Of a stretch of 42,447 nt of DNA, positions 26,635 through 35,560 are shown one piece after another. Position 1 is the first letter of the stretch. Every line of letters begins with the position of its first letter. The DNA comes from Rhodocyclaceae bacterium. GTDB lineage: Bacteria > Pseudomonadota > Gammaproteobacteria > Burkholderiales > Rhodocyclaceae. Below the pieces are notes generated by a model. That model saw nothing but the letters and a program-made list of their open reading frames with translations, was not told where the DNA came from and did not search any database. The position numbers were made by a program, and so were the translations under genes. The stretch is taken from the NCBI GenBank assembly GCA_020445745.1, contig JAGRGB010000135.1:1-42447 (forward strand), written 5' to 3'.

Positions 26635-27569
26635 CCCGGGGCGGCGCGCCGCGAAGCGGCCAGCCGGCGCACCAGGAAGCGATGCAATGCGTCGACGAAG
26701 GCCCGCGTCTTGGGCGGTATCAGGCGATTGCTCGGCATCACCGCCCAAGCCGGCACCGACGGCATCGACCAGGCCGGCAGCACGTGCCGCAGGCATCCCT
26801 GCTCGAGCAACTCCACCGCATAGTGCAGGCTGACCGCTGCAATGCCGGCGCCAGCCGTCGCGAGTTGCATCAGGGTACCCATCGAATTGGCCGACAGGCG
26901 GCCACCGATCCGCCCCTCCCAGCGCTCCGGCCCGCATTCCAGGTGCCACGCCAGCGGCCGCCCGTCACGCCCGAGCAGCGCCAGGCAGTCGTGGTCCGGC
27001 AGAGCGGCCGGGCGATCCGGCATGCCGCGGCGCGCCAGATAGCCCGGCGAGGCCACCAGGCAGGTCGCGAAATCGCCCAGCCGGCGCGCCACCAGGCTCG
27101 CATCGTCCGGCAGCTGGCCCATCCGTATCGCCAGATCGAAGCCTTCGGCGAGCAGATCGACACGGCGCGGCGAGAGATCGAGTTGGACCTCCACCGCCGG
27201 GTGCCGGCGGCTGAAGCCGGCAAGCAGGCGCGGCAGCGTCAACATCGCAAAGTCGCCCGGCATCGACACCCGCAGCAAGCCGGAAGGGCGGGCACGCCGC
27301 TGTTCGGCGAGCGCGTCGACCGCGTCCACTTCCTCCCCCACCCGCCGCCCGTGCTGCACCAGACTGCGACCGAAATCGGTGAGCGCCAGCCGCCGCGTGC
27401 TGCGTTCGAACACGCGCTCGCCGAGGCGCGCCTCGAACGCCGCTATGCGGCGCGACACGGACGACTTCGGCAGGCCCAGGCGTTCCGCCGCGGCACTGAA
27501 GCTGCCCGCCTCGGCAACCCGGGCGAAGATCATCAGATCGCTCGCGACGGCCACATCATTGTTGCTCAT
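26631..27569 (-). CDS. LysR-family transcriptional regulator
   Basis: This 312-residue protein has an N-terminal winged helix ('FARVAEAGSFSAAAERLGLPKSSVSRRI', read in parts, residues 15-42). The usual substrate-binding half follows, with 'FDLAIRMGQLPDDASLV'. It is divergent from the azoreductase gene, 87 bp apart. This is the standard arrangement for a LysR regulator that controls its neighbour and itself, perhaps in response to quinones or electrophiles. The ATG at 27569 begins the family N-terminus. It probably has nothing to do with the C1 genes on its left. Confidence 0.92.
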   Translation of the reverse strand: MSNNDVAVASDLMIFARVAEAGSFSAAAERLGLPKSSVSRRIAAFEARLGERVFERSTRRLALTDFGRSLVQHGRRVGEEVDAVDALAEQRRARPSGLLRVSMPGDFAMLTLPRLLAGFSRRHPAVEVQLDLSPRRVDLLAEGFDLAIRMGQLPDDASLVARRLGDFATCLVASPGYLARRGMPDRPAALPDHDCLALLGRDGRPLAWHLECGPERWEGRIGGRLSANSMGTLMQLATAGAGIAAVSLHYAVELLEQGCLRHVLPAWSMPSVPAWAVMPSNRLIPPKTRAFVDALHRFLVRRLAASRRAAPG

Positions 27570-27656
27570 ACGGAACGATGATATCCAAAATCACGGCTTC
27601 CGGGCCATTCTGGCAACAGGTAGATTGCAGGAACCCTGACAAGAGGAGCCCACGAC

Positions 27657-28256
27657 ATGAACATCCTGCAGATCAATTCCTCCGCCCGCAGCCGCGGATC
27701 TGAATCCACCCGCGTCGCCGAGCGCATCGTCGAGCGTCTGCAGACGAACAATCCGGATGCCCGCCTGACGAGGCGCGATCTCGCCAGCGACCCGCAGCCG
27801 GTGCTCGACGAAGCGGCGCTGCAGGCCCTGTTCACACCGCCCGCCGAGCGGACGCCGGTGCAGGCCGCGCGGGTCGCGATCGACGACCGTGCGATCGCCG
27901 AGGTGCAGGCCGCGGACGTGCTGGTGCTCGCCGTGCCGATGTACAACTTCACGATCACCACCCAGCTGAAGGCCTGGATCGATGCGATCGCCCGTGCCGG
28001 CGCGACCTTCCGCTACACCGAGGATGGCCCGCAAGGCCTGCTGACCGGCAAGACCGTCTACGTGGCGCTTGCCCGTGGTGGCCGGCATCGCGACACCGCC
28101 GCCGACACCCAGGTGCCCTATCTCAGGACCGTGCTCGGCTTTCTCGGCATGACCGACGTCCGCTTCGTGTTCGTCGAAGGCGTCGCCCTCGGCGACGAGG
28201 CACTGGCGGCGGCACGCCAGGATGCCGAACGCCAGCTCGCCGAACTGGTCGACTGA
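27657..28256 (+). CDS. azoR: FMN-dependent NADH-azoreductase / quinone reductase
   Basis: This 199-residue flavodoxin-like protein has the FMN phosphate loop '[16 protein letters not shown]' (about residues 7-22), '[20 protein letters not shown]' with the AzoR P-M-Y-N-F signature (about 92-111), and 'ALARGGRH'. AzoR-type enzymes carry out two-electron reduction of quinones and azo compounds using NADH, protecting against thiol and quinone stress. AGAGGAG before the ATG at 27657 is a good ribosome-binding site. It is followed 28 bp later by the pirin gene and is probably co-transcribed with it. Confidence 0.93.
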   Translation: MNILQINSSARSRGSESTRVAERIVERLQTNNPDARLTRRDLASDPQPVLDEAALQALFTPPAERTPVQAARVAIDDRAIAEVQAADVLVLAVPMYNFTITTQLKAWIDAIARAGATFRYTEDGPQGLLTGKTVYVALARGGRHRDTAADTQVPYLRTVLGFLGMTDVRFVFVEGVALGDEALAAARQDAERQLAELVD

Positions 28257-28283
28257 CACGGCCCGATCACCGGAGGAGAGACC

Positions 28284-29153
28284 ATGTCCACCCAGACCCG
28301 CACCGTACTTGCCCGATCGCGCACGATCGAGCGCCAGGTGGCCGGCATGCCGACGTCCGACGGCGCCGGCGTGCGCCTGACCCGGGTGCTGACCCAGCCG
28401 CTGCAGCGGCGCCTGGATCCGTTCCTGATGCTCGACGCCTTCCGCAGCGATCGCCCGGAGGACTACATCGCCGGCTTCCCGCCGCACCCCCACCGCGGCT
28501 TCGAGACGATCACCTACATGATCGCCGGGCGCATGCGCCACCGCGACAGCACCGGCGGCGAGGGCCTGCTGGAGAGCGGCGCGGTGCAGTGGATGACCGC
28601 CGCCCGCGGCATCATCCACAGCGAGATGCCGGAGCAGGAGGACGGCCTGATGGAGGGCTTCCAGCTATGGCTGAACCTGCCGGCCCGCACCAAGATGCAG
28701 CCCGCCGCCTACCGGGACATCCCGCGGTCGGAGATTCCCGAACTGTCCCTGGAGGACGGCGTCCGGGTGCGCGTGATCGCCGGCGCGAGCCACGGCCTCG
28801 GCGGCGCGGTCGAGCGGCCCGATACCGAGCCGCTGCTGCTCGACATCCATCTGCCGGCCGGTGCCGCCTTCCTCCAACCGATCCCGCCGACCCATAACGC
28901 CATCGTCTACGTCTACCGTGGCGAAGTGTCGATCGCAGGCGAGACGGTGCCGGACGCCCGCATGGCGATCCTCGCCAACGACGCGAACGCCGACGGCGTC
29001 GCGCTGACCGCGCGCAGTGACGCCCGCGTGCTGCTGGTGGCCGGTCGCCCGCTCGACGAGGCGATCGCCCAGTACGGCCCCTTCGTGATGAACACCCAGG
29101 CCGAACTCGAACAGGCGATGGCGGACTACCGCGACGGCACGCTGGCCGACTGA
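28284..29153 (+). CDS. Pirin family protein
   Basis: This 289-residue bicupin has the pirin metal ligands in 'PPHPHRGFETITYM' (HxH at about residues 70-72) and 'GIIHSEMPEQ' (His and Glu at about 112-114). The typical C-terminal 'YGPFVMNTQAELEQAMADYR' is present. Bacterial pirins often act as quercetinase-like dioxygenases or redox-sensing proteins and are commonly paired with azoreductases, as here. GGAGGAG before the ATG at 28284 fixes the start. Its last 111 bases (29043-29153) are repeated in diverged form at 34257-34367, on the far side of the large SIR2 gene. Confidence 0.94.
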   Translation: MSTQTRTVLARSRTIERQVAGMPTSDGAGVRLTRVLTQPLQRRLDPFLMLDAFRSDRPEDYIAGFPPHPHRGFETITYMIAGRMRHRDSTGGEGLLESGAVQWMTAARGIIHSEMPEQEDGLMEGFQLWLNLPARTKMQPAAYRDIPRSEIPELSLEDGVRVRVIAGASHGLGGAVERPDTEPLLLDIHLPAGAAFLQPIPPTHNAIVYVYRGEVSIAGETVPDARMAILANDANADGVALTARSDARVLLVAGRPLDEAIAQYGPFVMNTQAELEQAMADYRDGTLAD

Positions 29154-29167
29154 ATCGAAGCAATTCA

Positions 29168-32100
29168 TCATCGCCCGGCGACGTCGGCCATTGCGCGGAA
29201 CCCGCGAACACAGGAGAAATAGTCGGCCGATTGCGCCATCTCGATGCCGCTAGCGGCGATTGCTGCCGCCTGTTGCGAATCGCCCCGAGCATCGAGCACC
29301 CTGGCCATCGTCAGCAGTGCCTTGCACTTGACCAGCTTGAGATCGTAGAGCGCGGCGATGTCGGCACCAAATGCCGCCTCGTGCAGGGACTGTCGCGTCT
29401 CGCCCTGGCTCAGCAACACCTTGGCCCGCGTCTCGTGGGCTGCTGCGAGAATCCGCGGCATATCCATCGTCCGTCCGTAACGTTCGACGGATTCGACCAA
29501 GGCGAACGAATTGACATGGTCGTGGCCCTCGCGCAGCTTGGCCCTCGTTCTGACCAGAGTCAGCAAGCCGAGCATCCGCACGTCTTCGTGCCGCCCCCGC
29601 TGGGCGACGGCGACCGCCTCCTCGGCGAGCCGCTCGGCCTCGCTGCCACGTTCGGGATGGCGCGCAAGTTCGAGGTCGGCCTGGGCGCGGAGCACGAACG
29701 AGGCCGCCCGCGTCCGGTCCAGTTGGCGAAATCCTTCGAGCGCCTTCTGGTAGCGATTGGAGGCGGAGTGATATTCGCCGCCCAGGTGCTCGATGATGCC
29801 CAGGTAGAATTCGGCGATCAGCGGCAACATCTCGTGACCACAGCGCCGCGCGGCGATCGGCTCCAGCATCCGCCGGGCGTCGTACGGCCTTCCCCGCTCG
29901 ATCGCGGTCATCGCCAGATGCAGCAGGATCCTGGCGTGCAAGGACCCGGTGGCGTCGCACTCGACCTGGCGGGCAGCGCACAAGGCGAGCTTGAGCAGGC
30001 TCTCCGCGTCCTCGAGCTTGCCCTGGGTCAGGCTCATGACCCCGCATTCGGCGTACAGCCAGACGAGTTCCCCGGCATGGAAGAAGCCGGTACGGCGCTC
30101 TTCTACTCCCTGCGCACCTTCGGCAATCGTCGCGGCTTCGAATTTGGCCTGGAGGATCTTGGCCCGATGGGTGATCCAGCGAATCGAGCGCCGATACGCT
30201 TCCATGTGACCGGACTCACCATCGCTCGCGTCACGCGGCGCGGTCGCTGCGATGTGCGACAGCACACCCACCGAGTAGGTCGATCGCGCGACGAAGTAAG
30301 CGGCACGCAGCGCCTGGTACTGTTCGATGATTTCGGACGACGCGGCCTCGATCCCGACCGTGGCGGAGTCGCCCGCATCGTCGGCTGCTTCATTTCCCAC
30401 GTATTGACTGAGCGCATCGATCAGCGACTTGATGCGAAGATGGCCTCCAGCCGACAAGGACGGAACCTCGTCCGGCTGCGACGCATACATCGACGTCGCA
30501 AACTGGTCCCATTCGATCGATTCGATGTTGCGACCGCCCATCATGCGGAGAAAATAGCGCTGCACCGTGCGATGCACCGTATAGCGGCGATCCACATCTC
30601 GCTGAGTCTGCAGCCCCAGCTTCCGCCGGCTCACACGCAAGGCCAGGCAGCGAACCGCGCAGAGGTCGGCGACGACACCGACCAGTTCGTGTTTCAAGCC
30701 GCCACATATTTGTTCGCGACGGTCAATGTCGAGAAACCTCAGTGGTCCGTCCCGCGCGATTTCGAGCCAGCCTTCGACTGCATTGCGGATCTCCGGGCAA
30801 CGTTTCAGCACGGCCAGTTCGACCGGATGGGACATCACCGACAGATGCCAGAGGATCTCCTGACTCAATTGCCAGGTGGATCCCCGCAGATCCATTGAAT
30901 CCAGCAGGGGATCGATGACCAACTGCTCGAGCTCTCTGTTACCTCCGCTCTTGTGCAAACAAAGTGCTTGCGCGAGCAGCTTCCGCAGCGCCTCGTCCTG
31001 GGTCGGCTTCCTGGCCGGCTTCATATGAAGCGCCGACCAATGATCGAACACCAGTTGCATCGTGGCTTCCGGCGCATCCTCGAAGATCTGTGACGCAAGC
31101 CTGACGCTCAACGACTCCAGGACGCCACAGACCTGTTCGCGCAGTTCGCACAGATCTCCTTCGTTGAAATTCGTGATGCCTTCTTCGCGGCCATCCTTTT
31201 CACGGTCGTTCGGGGTGATCCAATCGGGGATTCCGCACTCCTCGGAGCAAAGTGCGAGAATCATCGTGATCGCGATCCGGTTGCCACCAACCGCCTGGTG
31301 GAGGCTTTGAAGACACTGATCGAGGCCGTCGTCAGGCAGCAAGCGGCCAAGGAACGGTCCGGCCACTTCGCTAGCACGTTCGTGACCCGGCGCGAATATG
31401 TGCTCGCTCCTGGATATCGCGTCGGTGCAACGGATCCCCTGCATCGCGAGCCGGTTCGGCCACTCGTAGCTCGCCGGGCCTCGGGTGTCGCCCCCGATGC
31501 CGTCGCCGCCCGCAACAGCACTGCTCGAGTCCACGTTGCGGAATCGCCGCGGCACATGGCCTTCATCGCAGAACACGACGAAATCGATCGGCGCCACCTC
31601 GAAGCGCGGATCCCGCAACAGGCGCAGCAAGCGCAATACCAATCCGTTCTTTTCGCGCCCATCCCCGTCGAACAGCATTCCGGCATTGGTCAGCACGATC
31701 AATACGCGTTGCTGCGTCAGCGGTTTCGGTAAGTCCCGCTTCGCGCAAAGTTCGAGCGCTTTTTCCAGACGCCCATAGATGTTGCGGGCAGGCAGCTGGT
31801 GTCCTTCCTTCAGCTTCGGGGCAATGACATGGGCGAATAGTTCGGCGATCGTCGCGACATCGGAGAGAAAATTCAGGCTGACAAGAGCGCAGCGCCAGCC
31901 CAGGACCGCCCCGCGGCGTCTCCAGCCAAAGCCGACCGGTGCTGGCTGCAATGCCAATTGCAATGCCGCCAGGGTTTTCGACCCGTCGCACGCCAGTTGC
32001 TCGAACATGCAGCCCTTGCCGGCACCGCGCCGCACCGGCAGCAACACGAGGCGACGGCCATCGAACTGCTTGAACGCCTTGTGCTGGTTCAGCCGCTCGA

Positions 32101-33985
32101 ACAGTTGCCGCCAGCGGGAATCCGGTTCGTCCTTGCAATTCGCGGCAAAGCGGTCGTGAAGTTTCCCTTCGACAAGATCCCCCGGCTCGTGGCGCAGATG
32201 GCAATAGACATTGGAGCCCGGTTTCAGCTTGAAATCCGTCTGGCAGGGCGCGGCAGGTTCGGCCAGATACTTTTCCCGCGCAGCCCGGTACATCTGCTCG
32301 GTTTTCAAGCGCGCGCATAGACAGGCGGAGGTAACGGAGGTCCGCAAATCGTCTAGCAGGACACGCAGGCTCTTGTAGTCCAGATCCTGAGGCAGAATGC
32401 CTCGAGCAAGCACCGTGCTGATTTCATTGAGCAGTTCGACCTCGATGCCGACATCGAAATGGCTGACGTCGGTTCCATGATAAATGCAGTCCTTGTTCGG
32501 ACATCCCTGGCCATCGATGCAGGGCGGCGTCTCGAGCGTTACTTCCAACTCCGCCCAATCCGTACCTTCGAGCATCCGCTTCCTCAGCTCGAGTTCTTCC
32601 GGCCACATCGCGAGGGCCCTGCATCGCTTCTCGACGAGCGCAATCCGATTCGTGAATTGGCAGAGCCAGGATTCGTCCTCCCAGTCCATGCCGCCTGCTT
32701 CGGCCGAGGCTTGTGAATTGCATTCCGGGCACGCGCTGTAGCCGTAATGGACGATGTGGATCCCGTAACGTAGCAGTGCCTCGATCTTCTGTAGCCGGAG
32801 GTCCTTCTCCCGCTTCGCTGCCGGCAACAGCGCGACGCCCAAGGTGTCGCCGACACGCGGCGTGCGACTCATGAACTCGCGCAATGGCCGCAGCACGTCA
32901 TCCTCGGAAATGCTCGACCCGACGTACAGAATCGGATTGGCCGCGAAAAGCGAGCGCAGTGCAGCGGCCAGCAGGTCGCGGCGCTTCGATTGGCGCAGAT
33001 AGCGTCGCTGGTAATCCCGCTCGGAAGCGATCAGATCGCGATCGTCGATGCGGCCATGCAGATGCAGCACCGATGCGTGCCGACGACGGCCATCGACCGC
33101 GAAGCCGAAGGCCCGCGCCGACGCATCGGCCGACACCACGATCGAATCGACACAGGCATCGGTCGGCGCCGGATCCTGCCCGTCGATCTTCCCGCCAGAC
33201 GCTGGCGCCAACGGCTTCCGTCCCGCAGTCACCAGCGCATTCTGGATTTCGCTGTCGTAATTGGTCGTGGCGAAGCGCTGGATCTTGAAATCGTTGATCA
33301 GAATCGCCAACGGCGAAGTGGCGTCATTCGTGTGGAGTGACTGCTCCCGTGGAGGAATCCGTGGCCCGATCTGTAGCAGCCGGAGGTAGTGGCGGCGTGC
33401 AGGCTCCCCGATCGCGCCCTTCGCATCGCTCTTGTTCGCCACACGGTTCAATATCTCGATGAACCACTGGCATTTGCTCAGACCGTCGATCGCAGCAATC
33501 AGGTTTTCATCGTGCGCGCGAGGACTCTCGAGCGCCCTCCTGAACGTACCCGCGATGACCCTTGTCTCGTGGTCTTGCCCAGCCGCACTCTGCAGGACAT
33601 CCTCGCACAGTTGCAGGATAAGCAATTGCTTGTCGGCGGGCAGGTCGCCTTCGAAATCACCTTCGTCGCCGGACGACAACAAGCCGAGTTCGTTCGAAAG
33701 TGTCTCTCGACGCCGGCGCATTTCGGGCGTCAGCCTTTCACCCGCGCCCAGATCCCTGACCTCTCGCAGCACATCTCTGACCAGGTTATGCCAGGACTGC
33801 CGCCCATAGGCCATCGACACGCCGGCACCGATGAACGCCAGCAAGCGCCCATGAGTTGCCCCGCGCGCGAGAATTTCGCGCCCATGGCGGGCAATGGACG
33901 CCCCTTTCAGCGACGAATGGATCTGTCCGGCCAGGTATGGCCAAGTGGATTCGACAGGGTATCGCGGCCTCCCATCCTCCGCCAT
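29168..33985 (-). CDS. Very large SIR2-like / P-loop / TPR protein, candidate antiphage defence gene
   Basis: This ~1605-residue protein opens with a SIR2-like NADase domain: 'LLAFIGAGVSMAYG' at about 49-62, 'RFATTNYDSEI' at about 237-247, 'VLHLHGRIDD' at about 306-315 and 'LYVGSSISEDDVLRPL' at about 354-369. A cysteine-rich part follows (CPEC at 419-422, CPNKDC at 495-500). Next is a P-loop-like 'VRRGAGKG' at about 651-658, a long helical region, and TPR-like helical repeats from about 1260 to the end. Effector-NTPase-repeat layouts of this kind occur in Avs/STAND-type defence proteins, where phage sensing triggers NAD+ loss. GAGGGAGG before the ATG at 33985 sets the start over 34087. Its base composition is visibly less G+C-rich than its neighbours, suggesting transfer. 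Confidence 0.85.
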   Translation of the reverse strand: MAEDGRPRYPVESTWPYLAGQIHSSLKGASIARHGREILARGATHGRLLAFIGAGVSMAYGRQSWHNLVRDVLREVRDLGAGERLTPEMRRRRETLSNELGLLSSGDEGDFEGDLPADKQLLILQLCEDVLQSAAGQDHETRVIAGTFRRALESPRAHDENLIAAIDGLSKCQWFIEILNRVANKSDAKGAIGEPARRHYLRLLQIGPRIPPREQSLHTNDATSPLAILINDFKIQRFATTNYDSEIQNALVTAGRKPLAPASGGKIDGQDPAPTDACVDSIVVSADASARAFGFAVDGRRRHASVLHLHGRIDDRDLIASERDYQRRYLRQSKRRDLLAAALRSLFAANPILYVGSSISEDDVLRPLREFMSRTPRVGDTLGVALLPAAKREKDLRLQKIEALLRYGIHIVHYGYSACPECNSQASAEAGGMDWEDESWLCQFTNRIALVEKRCRALAMWPEELELRKRMLEGTDWAELEVTLETPPCIDGQGCPNKDCIYHGTDVSHFDVGIEVELLNEISTVLARGILPQDLDYKSLRVLLDDLRTSVTSACLCARLKTEQMYRAAREKYLAEPAAPCQTDFKLKPGSNVYCHLRHEPGDLVEGKLHDRFAANCKDEPDSRWRQLFERLNQHKAFKQFDGRRLVLLPVRRGAGKGCMFEQLACDGSKTLAALQLALQPAPVGFGWRRRGAVLGWRCALVSLNFLSDVATIAELFAHVIAPKLKEGHQLPARNIYGRLEKALELCAKRDLPKPLTQQRVLIVLTNAGMLFDGDGREKNGLVLRLLRLLRDPRFEVAPIDFVVFCDEGHVPRRFRNVDSSSAVAGGDGIGGDTRGPASYEWPNRLAMQGIRCTDAISRSEHIFAPGHERASEVAGPFLGRLLPDDGLDQCLQSLHQAVGGNRIAITMILALCSEECGIPDWITPNDREKDGREEGITNFNEGDLCELREQVCGVLESLSVRLASQIFEDAPEATMQLVFDHWSALHMKPARKPTQDEALRKLLAQALCLHKSGGNRELEQLVIDPLLDSMDLRGSTWQLSQEILWHLSVMSHPVELAVLKRCPEIRNAVEGWLEIARDGPLRFLDIDRREQICGGLKHELVGVVADLCAVRCLALRVSRRKLGLQTQRDVDRRYTVHRTVQRYFLRMMGGRNIESIEWDQFATSMYASQPDEVPSLSAGGHLRIKSLIDALSQYVGNEAADDAGDSATVGIEAASSEIIEQYQALRAAYFVARSTYSVGVLSHIAATAPRDASDGESGHMEAYRRSIRWITHRAKILQAKFEAATIAEGAQGVEERRTGFFHAGELVWLYAECGVMSLTQGKLEDAESLLKLALCAARQVECDATGSLHARILLHLAMTAIERGRPYDARRMLEPIAARRCGHEMLPLIAEFYLGIIEHLGGEYHSASNRYQKALEGFRQLDRTRAASFVLRAQADLELARHPERGSEAERLAEEAVAVAQRGRHEDVRMLGLLTLVRTRAKLREGHDHVNSFALVESVERYGRTMDMPRILAAAHETRAKVLLSQGETRQSLHEAAFGADIAALYDLKLVKCKALLTMARVLDARGDSQQAAAIAASGIEMAQSADYFSCVRGFRAMADVAGR

Positions 33986-34256
33986 GCCAGACGCCTCCCT
34001 CGTAGCACGGTCGACAGCTGGACGCGGCCGCGTTTCCGCCCGCGGCGCCAGCGCATGCCTTGAGCATGCCGCAGCACACAATCTCATTCAACAAGTTTTT
34101 GGCAGACACTCGGCAGGCGCGCCGGGCTGGCGGGAGGGAGGTGGCGCGATGACGCCACGAGGGTTCGGCGGGGGCAATCTCGAGCCCTGCGTGCACTGCC
34201 GGAAGTCGCCGCAGGCTAGCTTGCCTCGCCGCCAAGGGCGTCGACCCGACACGTCA

Positions 34257-34367
34257 GGCATGCCGTCCGACGCGGCGGTCGCCCGGTATGGTCGCTTCGT
34301 GATGAACACCCGCCCCGAACCGGCACAGGCACTGGCGGATTACCGCAACGGCACGCCGGCCGGCTGA
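34257..34367 (+). pseudogene. Remnant of a pirin gene 3' end (direct repeat of 29043-29153)
   Basis: These 111 bases align without gaps to the last 111 bases of the intact pirin gene, stop codon included. I count 87 of 111 bases identical, and 22 of 36 residues. The core 'FVMNT' and 'ADYR' are kept. No pirin body precedes it, so it is a fragment. Same-orientation copies bracket the large SIR2 gene, as expected if that gene entered next to, or together with, a pirin 3' end. The rest of the gap 33986-34412 has no recognisable gene; the region after the stop has a GCCGGC inverted repeat (34357-34378). Confidence 0.75.
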
Positions 34368-34412
34368 CGCTCAAGCCGGCCGAACCAGGATTTGCTGTTT
34401 TGTGGCCGGGTC

Positions 34413-35165
34413 TCAAGCCGCCGCGCGGCTCTTGGCCTCTTCCTTGTCGCCGGCCGTTTCGGCAGCGGTCGGCGCGGCTTCGGCCGCGGCAGCCTGATCG
34501 CCGGCCGCTACGGCTGGCGTAGCGCCGGCGTCGGCCTGCCCCCCGTCGGCGGCGCTCGCCATGCCGGCGGCCACCGGATCCACAGCATCGGCCTTGGCTT
34601 CATCGGCCTTCCCTTCGCCAGCCTTGGCTTCGTCGGCCTTGGCTTCGTCGGCCTTGGCTTCGTCGGCCTTGGCTTCGTCGGCCTTGGCTTCCTCGCGCTT
34701 CGCTTCCTCTGCAGCCGCGTCATCGGGGGCTGGGGTCTCGGCCTTGGCGTCGCCTTCCGCAGCCGTCGCCACAGCGGCGTCCGTCGCCTCGGCGGCGCCA
34801 GCGGCTTCGGCGGCCTCGCGCTCGCTGCGTTCGGCCAGGGATCCTTCCAGCAGGACCGCATCGATCCGTTGCCGGAACAGCTCGCGAGCCGAGCCTCCCG
34901 AGAGCTTTTCATAGCCCGTCGACAAGTGCTCGAACAGCTGGCGGTAGTTGCCGGCCATCGCCGTGAACAGCGACGCGGTCTGGTCGAAATGGGACTCCAC
35001 TTCCCGGCGATAGCCGTCGATCTCCTGCTTCTGCCGGTCGACTTCTTCCTGCAGCTCGTTGGCGCGCAGACGGTCGGCCTTGCCGTGCCGCCCGATCAGA
35101 AAACCGATCGCAGCGGCCAGCACGACCGCGACGATGCCCACCAACCCCCAAAGCTGCTGCGTCAT
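34413..35165 (-). CDS. YhcB/ZapG-like inner-membrane protein with low-complexity repeat tail
   Basis: This ~250-residue protein has one N-terminal membrane helix ('GLVGIVAVVLAAAIGFLIG', about residues 7-25). A coiled coil follows ('ANELQEEVDRQKQEIDGYRREV', read in parts), then the family region 'FDQTASLFTAMAGNYRQLFEHLSTGYEKL'. This matches the YhcB/DUF1043 family, linked to cell division and envelope growth. The second half is a disordered Ala/Glu/Lys/Asp tail with EAKAD repeats that ordinary YhcB proteins lack. GGAG seven bases before the ATG at 35165 sets the start. Confidence 0.85.
   Translation of the reverse strand: MTQQLWGLVGIVAVVLAAAIGFLIGRHGKADRLRANELQEEVDRQKQEIDGYRREVESHFDQTASLFTAMAGNYRQLFEHLSTGYEKLSGGSARELFRQRIDAVLLEGSLAERSEREAAEAAGAAEATDAAVATAAEGDAKAETPAPDDAAAEEAKREEAKADEAKADEAKADEAKADEAKAGEGKADEAKADAVDPVAAGMASAADGGQADAGATPAVAAGDQAAAAEAAPTAAETAGDKEEAKSRAAA
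34591..34695. repeat. 15-bp tandem repeat encoding EAKAD units
   Basis: Four exact copies of GCCTTGGCTTCGTCG lie at 34621-34680, with degenerate copies on both sides (34591-34620 and 34681-34695), about seven units in all. They are in frame within the YhcB-like gene and encode DEAKA/EAKAD pentads on the minus strand. Exact nucleotide copies mean recent slippage, so copy number may vary between strains. Confidence 0.9.
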
Positions 35166-35560
35166 TGTTCGCTCCCTGTCTGATGTTCGTCCTTCGCGGA
35201 CGTGCGACACCGTTCCTCGCGGTGCCTCTTGCCGGGCACAAGGATAACGCCTATCCCGCCCCGTCGCCGAAACTTGCCGACGGTTTGCAGGGGATTTCGG
35301 GCCGGCAAGCTTCCGATCGGGCGAAGGGCCTTTCCCGCGCCTCGCCTGAGACGATCTCGGGCAGCCGCATCCCCCTTCTCCGCACCTCTGGCCGGCCTCG
35401 CCCGCGCCCCCCAAACGCAACCGCCCTGGTAGCGGGGTCGATTTCGCCGCCGACCGCGGGCAGCCGGCCCGCCGCTGTGCGACACTGCGAGCGTCGCCCA
35501 ACCGGCCGTCCGCCCAGGGCGGTCGCTTGACGGCGGCTTCTGGCGCCACTTCCGAAGGCG
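35166..35560. other. Divergent intergenic region, nothing recognised
   Basis: This 395-bp gap between the YhcB-like gene (-) and the sirtuin gene (+) has open frames but no family resemblance or ribosome-binding sites. It must contain both promoters; no clear -10/-35 or sigma-54 pair stands out. Confidence 0.5.

Noticed and set aside
29231-30898. A 555-codon plus-strand frame inside the large SIR2/TPR gene
   Set aside because: It is antisense to the TPR region, and no motif or ribosome-binding site supports it.
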